DNA of 64,000 bases from Flavobacterium circumlabens. GTDB lineage: Bacteria; Bacteroidota; Bacteroidia; Flavobacteriales; Flavobacteriaceae. Positions 1 to 8,864 of this stretch are shown piece after piece. Position 1 is the stretch's first letter. Every line of letters starts with the position of its first letter. The stretch covers positions 839,892 through 903,891 of the forward strand of contig NZ_SLWA01000001.1 of assembly GCF_004345565.1 (NCBI RefSeq), read 5' to 3'. A program made the position numbers and the translations under genes. Below the pieces are notes generated by a model. It did no database searches, was not told the origin of the DNA, and was given only the letters and a program-made list of their open reading frames with translations.

Positions 1-170
1 AAACCAATACCTTCAATAAGTGCAGCTGCGATAAGCATAGCTGTTTGGATTTTTCCTGAAGCTTCTGGCTGACGTGCAATAGCGTCCATTGCTGAACCAC
101 CAATTCTACCAATACCTAATGCAGCTCCGATTACAATTAATCCTGCTCCTATGAAATTTAAACCGTTCAT
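1..170 (-). CDS. atpE: ATP synthase F0 subunit c, partial
   Basis: Subunit c forms the membrane ring of F0 that rotates as ions cross the inner membrane. About 56 N-terminal residues are visible, starting at the ATG at 168-170; the 3' end is outside the window. Helix 1 is glycine-rich, the polar loop contains the ARQPE motif (residues 32-36), and helix 2 carries the ion-binding glutamate at about residue 53 in ALIEG. No obvious sodium-type glutamine is visible in helix 1, so proton use is more likely (inference). It follows atpB by 99 bases on the same strand, the usual a-c order. Confidence 0.95.
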   Translation of the reverse strand, partial: MNGLNFIGAGLIVIGAALGIGRIGGSAMDAIARQPEASGKIQTAMLIAAALIEGIG

Positions 171-269
171 ATGTATATATATTAAAAATTAAACATTCAA
201 ATTGATTTTAGATTTTGAGTGTAGATTTAGATTTGAATAATCTGAAATCTAAATTCCGAAATCTACGTT

Positions 270-1418
270 TTAATGATGAGCTTCCTCATGGTGATGCTCT
301 TCTACTGCTGAACCAAAGTAAAGCGCAGATAGCATGGTGAAAATATAAGCTTGTAAAAATGCTACTAAAATTTCAAGAATAGAAAGCACAAATGATAATC
401 CAAAAGATAAACTGCTTCCAATCCAGCTTTTAAAGATAAACATTAATCCGATGATACTCATTAAAACTATGTGACCTGCAAAGATATTTGCATACAAACG
501 AATCATTAATGAAAATGGCTTAATGAAAACTCCTAACAATTCAATCGGAGCTAAAATAATTCTCATTGGTTTTGGCACCCCTGGCATCCAGAAAATGTGA
601 CCCCAGTAATTTTTGTTTGCCGAAAGATTTGTAATTAAGAAAGTAACCAATGCCAAAGCAAATGTAATGGTTAAATTACCTGTAGCATTAATCCCCAGTG
701 GAGTTAAACCTAAAATATTTAAAAACAATACAAAGAAGAAAATAGTCAGTAAATAACTCATGTATTTCCTGTAATGTTTTTCACCAATATTTGGAATGGC
801 AACTTCGTCACGGATATAAACTACTAATGGTTCGAAGATTCTTCCAACACCTGAAGCAATTCCTCCGTTCTTAGCATACGATTTTGCTAAACTTGAAAAC
901 AATAAAAACATTAGGATAGCTGCTGAAAAAATGGCTACTACTGTTCTTGTAATTGAAAAGTCAATAGGACGCACATTTGTCGGGTGTCCTGTTTTTTCAT
1001 CTTCTTTGATTTCTCCGGTAGCATCTGTTTTATAGATTTTACCATCATGATGATTAATCGCGTAGAAATTACCATTTGATTCTGCTACAGCGTGACCATG
1101 ATTAAATTTTGAAGAAGAAAAAATTTGTAAACCATTATCCCAGATAATAACTGGTAATGGAAAACCATAATATTTTCCTGTCTCATCATCCTGAGTTACC
1201 GTAAAATCATGAGAATCTAAAACGTGGTGGCCAATAAAACCTTTAATTTTAGATTTTATATCTGTTGGCTCTGCATGATGGCCTTCCGGAGCAGCTTCGT
1301 GAGCTACTTCAGTTTGAGTATGTACAGCGTCTTTTTCGGAATTAGCAAAGCTTATTACCGGAAGACAAGCTACTAAAGCTACAAGAATAAATCTGAGTGG
1401 TTTGTTTGGAATCACCAT
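270..1418 (-). CDS. atpB: ATP synthase F0 subunit a
   Basis: Subunit a forms the ion half-channels next to the c ring. The protein has 382 residues, over 100 more than the E. coli subunit. The extra length is an N-terminal extension: a signal-peptide-like segment (about 1-26) and a polar, histidine-rich stretch to about residue 153. The membrane core begins near residue 155. The essential arginine is R307 in the SLMIRLYANIFAGH motif. The C-terminus is also histidine-rich. The ATG at 1418 lies about 40 bases after a TTG-N17-TACCTTTG promoter. The extension is common in this phylum as far as I know. Confidence 0.96.
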   Translation of the reverse strand: MVIPNKPLRFILVALVACLPVISFANSEKDAVHTQTEVAHEAAPEGHHAEPTDIKSKIKGFIGHHVLDSHDFTVTQDDETGKYYGFPLPVIIWDNGLQIFSSSKFNHGHAVAESNGNFYAINHHDGKIYKTDATGEIKEDEKTGHPTNVRPIDFSITRTVVAIFSAAILMFLLFSSLAKSYAKNGGIASGVGRIFEPLVVYIRDEVAIPNIGEKHYRKYMSYLLTIFFFVLFLNILGLTPLGINATGNLTITFALALVTFLITNLSANKNYWGHIFWMPGVPKPMRIILAPIELLGVFIKPFSLMIRLYANIFAGHIVLMSIIGLMFIFKSWIGSSLSFGLSFVLSILEILVAFLQAYIFTMLSALYFGSAVEEHHHEEAHH

Positions 1419-1460
1419 ATCTGTTAAAAATCTTATTTTTTACGTTTCTAAAATTTGGTG

Positions 1461-1488
1461 CAAAGGTACATTTTTTATTAATATTCAA
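1461..1488 (-). promoter_or_regulatory. Promoter of atpB-atpE
   Basis: On the minus strand a TTG (1486-1488) is followed after 17 bases by TACCTTTG (1461-1468), matching the Bacteroidota housekeeping consensus TTG-N17-21-TAnnTTTG. It lies about 40 bases upstream of the atpB start. Confidence 0.7.
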
Positions 1489-1536
1489 AAGGATATGAAA
1501 AATTATTTTTTAACCTTGTTTTACAGAATCGCTAAT

Positions 1537-1929
1537 TTAACGCTTTTCATTTAATAATCGGATAGTTAAAAGCGTTTCAAATAACAAAAATAAAATAAAT
1601 GTTATAAAAAAATTGATTTTTTCAATTGCCATGTTTTGCAGCTTGTCCACTAATATAGGTCTCAAAACAAAATACAAAAAAAACATTTGAATAAAAGTTC
1701 CTCCCATAAAAAGCATTCCGATATTATCAAAATGAGTTGTTTTAAACTTTAACAGTATCATGAATAAAACCGTTGCAAATGCAAAAAAAATCAAATACAA
1801 CAATTCTATTGTGTAATGAAAGTTTTGATCCTGAATTCCAAAAATTAAAAACACGGCTTTATGCACGATATAAGCCACTACAGTAAGAAAAAATAAATGT
1901 AGAATGGGTTTGTGATTTTTTAAAAGCAT
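1537..1929 (-). CDS. Small four-helix membrane protein of the atp region
   Basis: This 130-residue protein has four hydrophobic segments (roughly 10-30, 40-60, 70-92, 105-125) separated by short charged loops, and a basic C-terminus ending NEKR. I cannot assign a function. The size and topology fit the Flavobacteriia-only DUF6168-type membrane proteins that sit beside the F0 genes, but I am not certain of the family number. It lies between the AtpZ-like gene and atpB, in the place where AtpI/AtpR-type accessory proteins occur elsewhere, so a role in c-ring assembly or ion supply is possible. It starts at the ATG at 1929. A weak CATCTTTG element is at 1947-1954. Confidence 0.75.
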   Translation of the reverse strand: MLLKNHKPILHLFFLTVVAYIVHKAVFLIFGIQDQNFHYTIELLYLIFFAFATVLFMILLKFKTTHFDNIGMLFMGGTFIQMFFLYFVLRPILVDKLQNMAIEKINFFITFILFLLFETLLTIRLLNEKR

Positions 1930-1987
1930 TTTAAATAATTTTCATGCAAAGATGCAACATTTATTTAAAGCTGTTTTAAAAGATAAA

Positions 1988-2215
1988 TTACTTTGTTTTA
2001 TTGATTTCGTTAACCTGGCGAAATACATTGTATAAGGCTAACGCGACTCCTACCATGATAAGAATTTTGTTGTAATACACTTTAGGGCTAGGATGATTCT
2101 CATCTAACCAGTTTCCCAGATAGGAAAACAAGAAAATGATAGCTCCCATTTGAATAGGAATATTAATGAGTGCAATCCATTTATTCCTCGGGCTTCTGTT
2201 CGGCTCTTTTTCCAT
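1988..2215 (-). CDS. AtpZ/AtpI-type F0F1 accessory protein
   Basis: A 75-residue protein with two transmembrane hairpin helices (about 15-34 and 47-66), a central loop with GNWLDENHPSP, and charged ends. This is the layout of the AtpZ/AtpI family: small membrane proteins encoded ahead of the F0 genes that help c-ring assembly or magnesium/calcium supply to the ATPase. It starts at the ATG at 2215, inside the 3' end of the bactofilin gene (overlap 35 bases), which points to translational coupling. The neighbouring atp genes support the call. Confidence 0.85.
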   Translation of the reverse strand: MEKEPNRSPRNKWIALINIPIQMGAIIFLFSYLGNWLDENHPSPKVYYNKILIMVGVALALYNVFRQVNEINKTK

Positions 2216-2591
2216 CTTTTACGGTAACTTCTTTAGTATTGGTTAGCATGGTACAAGTAGCAGTAAAATCGGCTCCTGGTTCTATAGATAATTTTCCAAC
2301 AGCAACTTCTCCATGAATATGCGCTGTCGCTTTTATATTAAGGACTTCCAAAACTTTTATTTTTCCCTGAAAAACTCCTTCAATATCAGCATTATTACAA
2401 ACGATTTCTCCTTTTACAACACCCGATACCCCAATAACTAATTTTCCCTGCGACGTAAAATTTCCTATCAATTCTCCATCTAATCTAAAATCAGCTTTTG
2501 ATACTATATCACCAATAATTGATGTGCCTTCTACAATTCTATTGGTTTTTCCTAAAAGTTCGGTTCCGTTTTTTTTGGCTTTATCAAACAT
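2181..2591 (-). CDS. Bactofilin family protein (polymer-forming)
   Basis: Bactofilins are small right-handed beta-helix proteins that polymerise without nucleotide and act as membrane-associated scaffolds in cell shape, wall synthesis and envelope localisation. The 136-residue sequence has the hallmark pattern of short repeating strands with conserved glycines from about residue 20 to 115 (VEGTSIIGDI, LDGELIGNF, VKGEIVCNNADIEG), flanked by polar tails. It starts four bases after the sprE stop and overlaps the AtpZ-like gene downstream, so sprE, bactofilin and the AtpZ-like gene probably form one transcript. Confidence 0.9.
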   Translation of the reverse strand: MFDKAKKNGTELLGKTNRIVEGTSIIGDIVSKADFRLDGELIGNFTSQGKLVIGVSGVVKGEIVCNNADIEGVFQGKIKVLEVLNIKATAHIHGEVAVGKLSIEPGADFTATCTMLTNTKEVTVKDGKRAEQKPEE

Positions 2592-2595
2592 TATC

Positions 2596-5217
2596 TTATG
2601 GATTTTTAGGAGCTAAGTAAGCTTCAAGATTCTTTTTAATTTGAATTATTTTGTAGTTGTCACTTGAAATAATGATAGGAGGAGTTGTAATTTTGTACTT
2701 TTTATCATCTCTGAAAACACCTGCAAGATCATTAGCATAAGCTTCAGACTTCATACCATGAATAACTACAAATTTTTGGGTTTTATTGTATTTGTCGACA
2801 GAAGTTGTCAGTCTCTCATAATTTTCAACTAACAAAAATACCTTTAATGCTTCTTCAATTTTTTGAAGCGATTTCGAATCGTTATTAGAAATTAAATATA
2901 AAATTTTCCAGTTTTTACCATCAACTGCTGTAAAATCAAGTTTTTCTAATCCCGGAACCTGTTTCTCTAAAATTTCACGCGCATTTTTGCCTTCAACACT
3001 ATTCGGATAATTATCTGCAACTGATTCTAACCCTTTTTTGTAAGACGCCAAACCATTTACTTTCCCTAAGGTATTCGCTTTCAGTAATTCATACTTAGAA
3101 ACAATTTCGTCTCCGGAATATTGATTGATCAAATTATCTATATTATCCAGTATCACATCAAATTGTTCTTCCTGAAAAAGTTTATACCATTTATGATATT
3201 CTTTTTCCGGTGAGGCTAAATCTTCATTATTGGTATTATTTAAAATTTGGGCATATCTCGAATTCGGATATGTTGCTGTAATATTTGCTTTTATCGCTTG
3301 CGCTTTTGCCGGATCTGTAATTTCATAAATCTTATACAAATTATACATCGCCGGTAAAATTAATTTTTCCTCCGGATTGTTTTTTAACAATTGCTCCAGC
3401 TTGTCACTCGCTAATTTATTTTCTTTAAATTTTTCTTTATAAATAAGTCCTAACTGATAGTAGGCAAAATTGCGTTCTTTGCCAATACTGTCCATTGCAG
3501 GTTGAGTTGTTGGGAGCTGTTTTTCATAAAATGCTGTAGTATATTTTTCTATAATTATAGAATCTTTTTTTACTGCATTTATAGAATCTCCATTGATTTC
3601 CGCAGCTTCTTTTAATAGTGCATCATCATTTGCTGCTTTTGCCGAAGCCATCCTCCAATACCCTCCTAAAATTCTGTTTCCCCACGTTTTTTTAAATTGC
3701 AATTTACCGTAAGCCACTGTTGTTGGATTATAAAAATAAAAGGTACTTGTCGGCTCGTTCCCTGTTGGTGGATTAAAAGTTCCGACTCCGGGTGGCGTAA
3801 TTCCGGGTTGGGATTGAGGATTTACAGCCGTTGGACCGCTGTCTTCTTTGGTATTGCGTTCTATATTTGCAAGTTTTTCTTTTTCCTTTTCTTCGAGAAT
3901 GCGTTTGGCTTCGTCTTTTTTCTTAAGCTCGGCAATGTAATTTTCAAAATAAATTTTTCTGTCCGGAGCAGGCAAACCATACACCATTATGATACTATCA
4001 TTGCGTTTTGCAATTCCTTCGTATCTAATAACGTCGTCCAGGTTTTTTCTGTTTTTTTCTATAAAAGTATACTCCCTGCTTTTTGGATCTAACTTTACCA
4101 ATGTGCTGTCGTAGTATTTTGCAGCCATCGTGTAGTCTGTATTCTTAAAATACAGGTTCCCGATATTTCGATAAGCGGAAGCTACTAAATAAGGGTCTTT
4201 AGATTTTCTGGCCAATGATTTATTATAGAATTTCAGCGCATTTTCCTGTTCTTTCTTTTTATCATAAAAAACTCCCATTTCATAAAACAAGACATCGTAA
4301 TAAGGTCTGTTCTCCCGATCTGCCGTCAGTTTGTTGTAGGTTTTTAGGAATATGGTGTCATTACCGTTTTCATAATCATACAACTGCGCTTTTTTAGCGT
4401 AGGCATGCATCATGTATTTACGATCTGCTTTTCGGTTCATATCAATGACTCCGTCATAATAATAAATGGCACTGTCTTTTTTTCCTTGTTCCTGGTACAT
4501 TTGCCCCAAAATAAAACGGTAACGGGCTTTGTCTTCGTTTATCCTGCTAAAATCTTCCGCAATTTTAAGTTTGGTAACGGCACTGTCTTTTTCTTCTAAA
4601 TTTAAAAAAGCCTCGGCCAGCAAAGCATTGGCATCCGAAAAAGTCTGCTTGTCTAAGTCCGCATTTTTTAATAAGAGTTTAATGTTTTTAATTACAATTC
4701 CATCATTTCCCAGACGCATATTGGTTTTCTCGCGCCAGATTTTTGCGGTATAAATATTACTGCTGTTTGGATATTTGTATAAAATATAATTGAATGCTTC
4801 TAAAGCCGGAATAAAACGCTGATCATAATATCTGGCTTTTCCGAGCATCAGATAAGCTTCATCCATTTGTGAGTTTTTTTCCCTTCCGCCAATGTTCATG
4901 GAATGCTTCTGAATGGCTTTTGTTGCTTTTGTTTCCGCTTTTTCAAAATCAGGATTTTTAGCCTTGTTCTCATCCGCAAAACCTTCGTCAACCTGCATTT
5001 TTTCAATCGGCAGCATTTTCCAGAAATTATCCTGATTATTGCCCTGAATTGATTTTAAACCCTTGTCCAGACCAATACCGCCATTGTACAAAATATTATA
5101 TTTTGTACTTAAAGCATGTGAATTCCTCGATAAAAAAGTGTTTTTTTTGGTAGAACAAGCTATCAAAAAGAAGAAAAACACCAGGTAAAAACTATATTTA
5201 AGAGTATTCTTTTTCAA
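2596..5217 (-). CDS. sprE: T9SS/gliding-motility lipoprotein SprE (PorW)
   Basis: SprE (PorW in Porphyromonas) is a TPR lipoprotein required for type IX secretion and, in Flavobacterium, for gliding and adhesin delivery. The 873-residue protein begins with a lipoprotein signal, lipobox LIAC with lipidated Cys21. TPR-like helical repeats cover roughly residues 90-400 and resume at about 600-770, separated by a charged low-complexity and proline-rich linker (about 440-500). The small C-terminal domain resembles the tail of SprE homologues. The start is a TTG at 5215-5217; no in-frame ATG lies just upstream. The assignment rests on length, lipobox, TPR layout and recognised similarity. Confidence 0.85.
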   Translation of the reverse strand: MKKNTLKYSFYLVFFFFLIACSTKKNTFLSRNSHALSTKYNILYNGGIGLDKGLKSIQGNNQDNFWKMLPIEKMQVDEGFADENKAKNPDFEKAETKATKAIQKHSMNIGGREKNSQMDEAYLMLGKARYYDQRFIPALEAFNYILYKYPNSSNIYTAKIWREKTNMRLGNDGIVIKNIKLLLKNADLDKQTFSDANALLAEAFLNLEEKDSAVTKLKIAEDFSRINEDKARYRFILGQMYQEQGKKDSAIYYYDGVIDMNRKADRKYMMHAYAKKAQLYDYENGNDTIFLKTYNKLTADRENRPYYDVLFYEMGVFYDKKKEQENALKFYNKSLARKSKDPYLVASAYRNIGNLYFKNTDYTMAAKYYDSTLVKLDPKSREYTFIEKNRKNLDDVIRYEGIAKRNDSIIMVYGLPAPDRKIYFENYIAELKKKDEAKRILEEKEKEKLANIERNTKEDSGPTAVNPQSQPGITPPGVGTFNPPTGNEPTSTFYFYNPTTVAYGKLQFKKTWGNRILGGYWRMASAKAANDDALLKEAAEINGDSINAVKKDSIIIEKYTTAFYEKQLPTTQPAMDSIGKERNFAYYQLGLIYKEKFKENKLASDKLEQLLKNNPEEKLILPAMYNLYKIYEITDPAKAQAIKANITATYPNSRYAQILNNTNNEDLASPEKEYHKWYKLFQEEQFDVILDNIDNLINQYSGDEIVSKYELLKANTLGKVNGLASYKKGLESVADNYPNSVEGKNAREILEKQVPGLEKLDFTAVDGKNWKILYLISNNDSKSLQKIEEALKVFLLVENYERLTTSVDKYNKTQKFVVIHGMKSEAYANDLAGVFRDDKKYKITTPPIIISSDNYKIIQIKKNLEAYLAPKNP

Positions 5218-5305
5218 TAGAAAAGAGTTTAAATCATTTAACTTCTAAAAACGATTTTTAGTATAATGACTTGTAAAAATACGCTTCTTTTTGTAATATG
5301 GAAAC

Positions 5306-6001
5306 TTATACCGCAAAAAACAATTCCAGTTCCTGCAAGGTTTCTTTTGATGTCTGAATATCTTTTACAATTTCTCCTTTATTCAGTGCTACAATTCGAT
5401 CACAAACCTCTACTGTATGCTGTAAATCATGGCTTGAAACCAAAACGGTTACGTTTGGATCTTCAGCCAGTTCCTTGATGATTTTTTTTAATCTGCTTAC
5501 CGTAGTCGGATCTAAATTAGCAAAAGGCTCGTCCAGAATAATTACCTCGGGATGACCAATAAGGGTTGCAATTATACCTACTTTCTTTTGATTTCCTTTT
5601 GACAAATCACGCAAATATTTTTTGTTCTTCAGGATTTCTCCATTAAAAAACTCTTCGTGTCTGGCTAATAAAGCATCAACGTCCGCTTTATTCTGATGAC
5701 GTAAATCGCCAATAAAATAAAAATATTCTTCGGGAGTTAAATAGCCGATCAGAAAACTTTCATCTAAAAAAGAGCCTGTAAAAGATTTCCAGTTTTCATT
5801 TGTATTCACCTGAATATCGTTACTTCTAATATTTCCTGTTGAAGGCTGGATCAAGTCTAACAATAAACTGAAAAAAGTGGTTTTCCCGGCTCCGTTATTT
5901 CCGACTAATCCGAAACTCTGCCCTTTTGGGATTTCAAGATTATCTATATTTAAGACTGTTGTTCCGTTATATTTCTTTGAAAGTTGATTTACTTGTATCA
6001 T
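5306..6001 (-). CDS. ABC transporter ATP-binding protein
   Basis: A 231-residue nucleotide-binding subunit with all ABC motifs: Walker A GNNGAGKT (34-41), signature LSKGN (133-137), Walker B VIILDEP (153-159) and H-loop His191. It lacks the C-terminal extension of drug-type ATPases. It lies about 100 bases downstream of a DUF5687 membrane protein on the same strand. The two probably form an ABC-2-like exporter or a membrane-remodelling complex in the inner membrane; the substrate is unknown. Confidence 0.93.
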   Translation of the reverse strand: MIQVNQLSKKYNGTTVLNIDNLEIPKGQSFGLVGNNGAGKTTFFSLLLDLIQPSTGNIRSNDIQVNTNENWKSFTGSFLDESFLIGYLTPEEYFYFIGDLRHQNKADVDALLARHEEFFNGEILKNKKYLRDLSKGNQKKVGIIATLIGHPEVIILDEPFANLDPTTVSRLKKIIKELAEDPNVTVLVSSHDLQHTVEVCDRIVALNKGEIVKDIQTSKETLQELELFFAV

Positions 6002-6106
6002 GGTAATTTTAGATTTTAGATTGTTGATTTTAGATTAAAAAATCTGTTTTTTATTCTGTTTTTGGTAAAAAATTATCTCATTATCAAATTGGCAAATTCT
6101 CTAATT

Positions 6107-7567
6107 TTAACTCTTCTGTTTATAAGCACTTATCGTACTGTATTTCTCCATTTTGTATCTTTTTTCAATTAAGGAGAAGACCTTGTTTCTTAAGATAAAA
6201 CCTAAAAATCCGGCTCCTGCCACTAACAATAATCCGAGTGTTTTATCCCCCAGATAAAGTCCTAAACCATACAATGCTACGGGCAGTAACAATTTTGGTA
6301 AAGTCAGTAACATTGCATTAACGTTGAAAGCTTTTTTGTCACCAAAAGCGCCTCCGGCATTACTTAAATCAATTGGAGTTTTGGTAAATGCTCCTCCTAA
6401 AAGTACCAGATGTGAATTAACTCCAATATTATAAATCGCCCCGACAACAATCGTTAAATATATTTCCCATCCGTAAAAAAGATAAAATGAGGCTAAAATT
6501 GTCGAAATAAAAGTGGCAATAACAACCAGCCACCATTTTGAAGTAATGTAACCGCGATACGGTATATTCTGAGTCATCATTAATTGGTAATAAGAGCTAT
6601 CCCAGCTGGGTACAAATTGTCCGAAGACAAACAGAAATCCACCGGAAACAAATATTCCTGCAAAAATATGCATTACTGCAGGCTGGTGAGAATTTCCAAA
6701 GAATATCAAACCATAAAACAAAAAGAGGACACTCATCAGAATGGTTGTTTTCGATCTTTTGTTTCTTTTAATCAGTTTAATATCATTTTTAAGAAATGTT
6801 CCCAGGGTTCCAAATTGGTTTAGCCAGGAAAGGTTTTCGGTTGTCGCGATATCTTCTTTTTTAGAAAGTCCGGCATCCAGATATAAATTGTTTTTAAAAT
6901 ATTTAAAGGTAAAGGCGTACAATCCAATTAAGATTAAAACAGGAATAAAAACAAGCCATTTGATGTTGTAAAGTCCTTGAAAAAAAGGTGCAGTAAAAGT
7001 CGTTATATCAAATATCTTATAATATTGTGCGGCTCCTAAAGCCAGAATGATTCCGATAAAAACCACAAATAATTTGTCGATATTACTCAAAATAATATTC
7101 AGGAAATTGTTGATATAAATCAGGGATAAAATAGCGAAGTGCCAAACAATAATTCCCACTATATCATATCCTTCAATAGCCAGTACGATAGAAAAAGGGA
7201 GAAAGAAAAAAGCATGCACCCAATTGAAAAAAGATAAGGCTGTTTTTCCCAGCGAAAAATGAACGATTGTTGGTTTTTTGAAAGGCAGAACCAACAACGG
7301 TTTTATGTTCAGTACCGGAATAGCCTGCATCAGTAAGCGAATGACCAGATCGAACAGAAAATAATAAATCAGAAATTTATTGACTGTACTTAATGGTTCA
7401 AGATTCAATTTCTTTAGGATATAAAAGGCTCCAACCCCCATTCCGATAAAAATAATAGAAAAATAAATCATCAAAAACCCTATCAGAATTTTCATTGCCA
7501 GATTTGCGCCAAACGAGGCAGATCTGGTAAAGGCTTTCCATTCGAGGTAAATAAACTTTTTAATCAT
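6107..7567 (-). CDS. DUF5687 family membrane protein (ABC permease-like)
   Basis: About 486 residues with ten or more hydrophobic segments and an N-terminal cytoplasmic motif (KKFIYLEWKAFTRS) typical of DUF5687 proteins, which resemble ABC-2 permeases. It is likely the membrane partner of the ATPase encoded just downstream. I chose the ATG at 7565-7567. A longer reading frame reaches 7603, but it would begin on top of a TACATTTG promoter element (7601-7608), so those upstream codons are probably untranslated. Substrate unknown. Confidence 0.85.
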   Translation of the reverse strand: MIKKFIYLEWKAFTRSASFGANLAMKILIGFLMIYFSIIFIGMGVGAFYILKKLNLEPLSTVNKFLIYYFLFDLVIRLLMQAIPVLNIKPLLVLPFKKPTIVHFSLGKTALSFFNWVHAFFFLPFSIVLAIEGYDIVGIIVWHFAILSLIYINNFLNIILSNIDKLFVVFIGIILALGAAQYYKIFDITTFTAPFFQGLYNIKWLVFIPVLILIGLYAFTFKYFKNNLYLDAGLSKKEDIATTENLSWLNQFGTLGTFLKNDIKLIKRNKRSKTTILMSVLFLFYGLIFFGNSHQPAVMHIFAGIFVSGGFLFVFGQFVPSWDSSYYQLMMTQNIPYRGYITSKWWLVVIATFISTILASFYLFYGWEIYLTIVVGAIYNIGVNSHLVLLGGAFTKTPIDLSNAGGAFGDKKAFNVNAMLLTLPKLLLPVALYGLGLYLGDKTLGLLLVAGAGFLGFILRNKVFSLIEKRYKMEKYSTISAYKQKS

Positions 7568-7600
7568 GGTTCTTTGGTTTTCAGTTTTATAGTAAGAGAT

Positions 7601-7608
7601 CAAATGTA
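7601..7608 (-). promoter_or_regulatory. -7 element for the DUF5687/ABC operon
   Basis: TACATTTG on the minus strand matches TAnnTTTG and lies 33 bases before the chosen ATG. It helps decide the start of the DUF5687 gene. No well-spaced TTG is visible. Confidence 0.6.
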
Positions 7609-7671
7609 AGTAAACGTTACAAAAAAAGTTAAAAAAAATAATTAAGTAACCGTCAATTAGGTCTTCTTTGC

Positions 7672-7679
7672 TATTTTTG
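7672..7679 (+). promoter_or_regulatory. -7 element for the PaaE-like reductase
   Basis: TATTTTTG lies 17 bases before the ATG at 7696 and matches TAnnTTTG; the leader would be very short. Confidence 0.6.
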
Positions 7680-7695
7680 CAGAAAATATAACATC

Positions 7696-8748
7696 ATGCC
7701 TTCATTTTTAAAACTCATAATTAAAGAGGTAAAACGCGAAACTGCCGATGCGGTTTCTGTGCTTTTTAATGTTCCCGAAGAACTAAAACCGGATTATAAA
7801 TTTATTGCCGGACAGTATATAAACTTAAAACTAACTCTTGATAATCAAGAAATTAGACGTGCTTACTCTATTTGTTCCGCGCCAGAAAGCGGTGAATTAA
7901 GAATTGCCGTAAAAGCCGTTAAAAATGGTTTGTTCTCGCAATTTGCAAATACCAAATTAAAAGCCGGAGATGTTCTTGAAGTGGGCCATCCGGAAGGAAA
8001 ATTTACCTTTGAGCCGGATGCTGATAGACAAAAGAATTATGCTGCTTTTGTAGCAGGAAGCGGAATCACTCCTGTTCTTTCCATAATAAAATCGGTTTTG
8101 AAAAGTGAACCGAAAAGTTCATTTGTATTGGTTTACGGAAACAGAACTCCGGAAGAAACAATCTTTCACCAGGAATTACACGATCTGCAATTACAATATG
8201 TAGGACGTTTATTTGTACATTATGTCTTTAGTCAGGCCAAAGCCGAAAATGCATTGTTTGGCAGAATTGAGAAATCGGCTGTGAATTTTGTATTGAATAA
8301 CAAACACAAAGAATTACAGTTTGATAAATTCTTCTTATGTGGTCCGGAAGAAATGATCGATACTGTGTCGGGAATTCTTAAGGAGAAAAACATAAAAGAA
8401 TCAGCTATTAAATTTGAACTTTTTACGTCTTCTACTCAGGAAAATCAAATCAGTACTTCATTAGAAGGTCACACAAAAATTACCGTTTTAGTGGATGATG
8501 ATGAAGTTACTTTTGAAATGTCTCAAAAACAAACGATTCTTGATGCAGCCTTAAAACAAGGAATTGATGCTCCCTATTCTTGCCAGGGCGGAATTTGCAG
8601 CAGCTGTCTGGCCCGCGTCACCACCGGAACTGCCGAAATGACTAAAAACTCCATTTTAACCGACGGGGAAATCGCTTCGGGATTAGTTTTAACCTGTCAG
8701 GCGCATCCAACATCAGATACTATTTATGTAGATTTTGATGACGTGTAA
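7696..8748 (+). CDS. PaaE-like flavin/2Fe-2S oxidoreductase
   Basis: A 350-residue electron-transfer enzyme with three domains in order. The FAD-binding barrel carries RAYS (55-58). The NAD(P)-binding domain carries GSGITP (121-126). The C-terminal plant-type 2Fe-2S domain has Cys296, 301, 304 and 334 (C-x4-C-x2-C-x29-C). This is the layout of PaaE, the reductase of phenylacetyl-CoA epoxidase, and of related ferredoxin-NADP reductases. No paaABC genes are nearby, so it may serve another oxygenase or desaturase; pathway not assigned. It is a single gene followed by a strong terminator. Confidence 0.9.
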   Translation: MPSFLKLIIKEVKRETADAVSVLFNVPEELKPDYKFIAGQYINLKLTLDNQEIRRAYSICSAPESGELRIAVKAVKNGLFSQFANTKLKAGDVLEVGHPEGKFTFEPDADRQKNYAAFVAGSGITPVLSIIKSVLKSEPKSSFVLVYGNRTPEETIFHQELHDLQLQYVGRLFVHYVFSQAKAENALFGRIEKSAVNFVLNNKHKELQFDKFFLCGPEEMIDTVSGILKEKNIKESAIKFELFTSSTQENQISTSLEGHTKITVLVDDDEVTFEMSQKQTILDAALKQGIDAPYSCQGGICSSCLARVTTGTAEMTKNSILTDGEIASGLVLTCQAHPTSDTIYVDFDDV

Positions 8749-8785
8749 GAAAGTTTTCAGTTTACTGTTCTCAGTTTTCAGATAT

Positions 8786-8818
8786 AAAAAAAGAGTTTGC
8801 TAAGCAAACTCTTTTTTT
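8786..8818. terminator. Bidirectional intrinsic terminator
   Basis: The stem AAAAAGAGTTTGC / GCAAACTCTTTTT with a three-base loop has A and T runs on both sides. It sits between the convergent reductase and GT9 genes and can serve both. Confidence 0.9.
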
Positions 8819-8864
8819 ATTGTTATCATTTAGTGTAAATGTAAACTGAGACTGAGAACTGAGA

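Noticed and set aside
3697-4753. Plus-strand open frames opposite sprE
   Set aside because: They are shadows of the TPR protein in the other strand, without promoters, signal or family resemblance.
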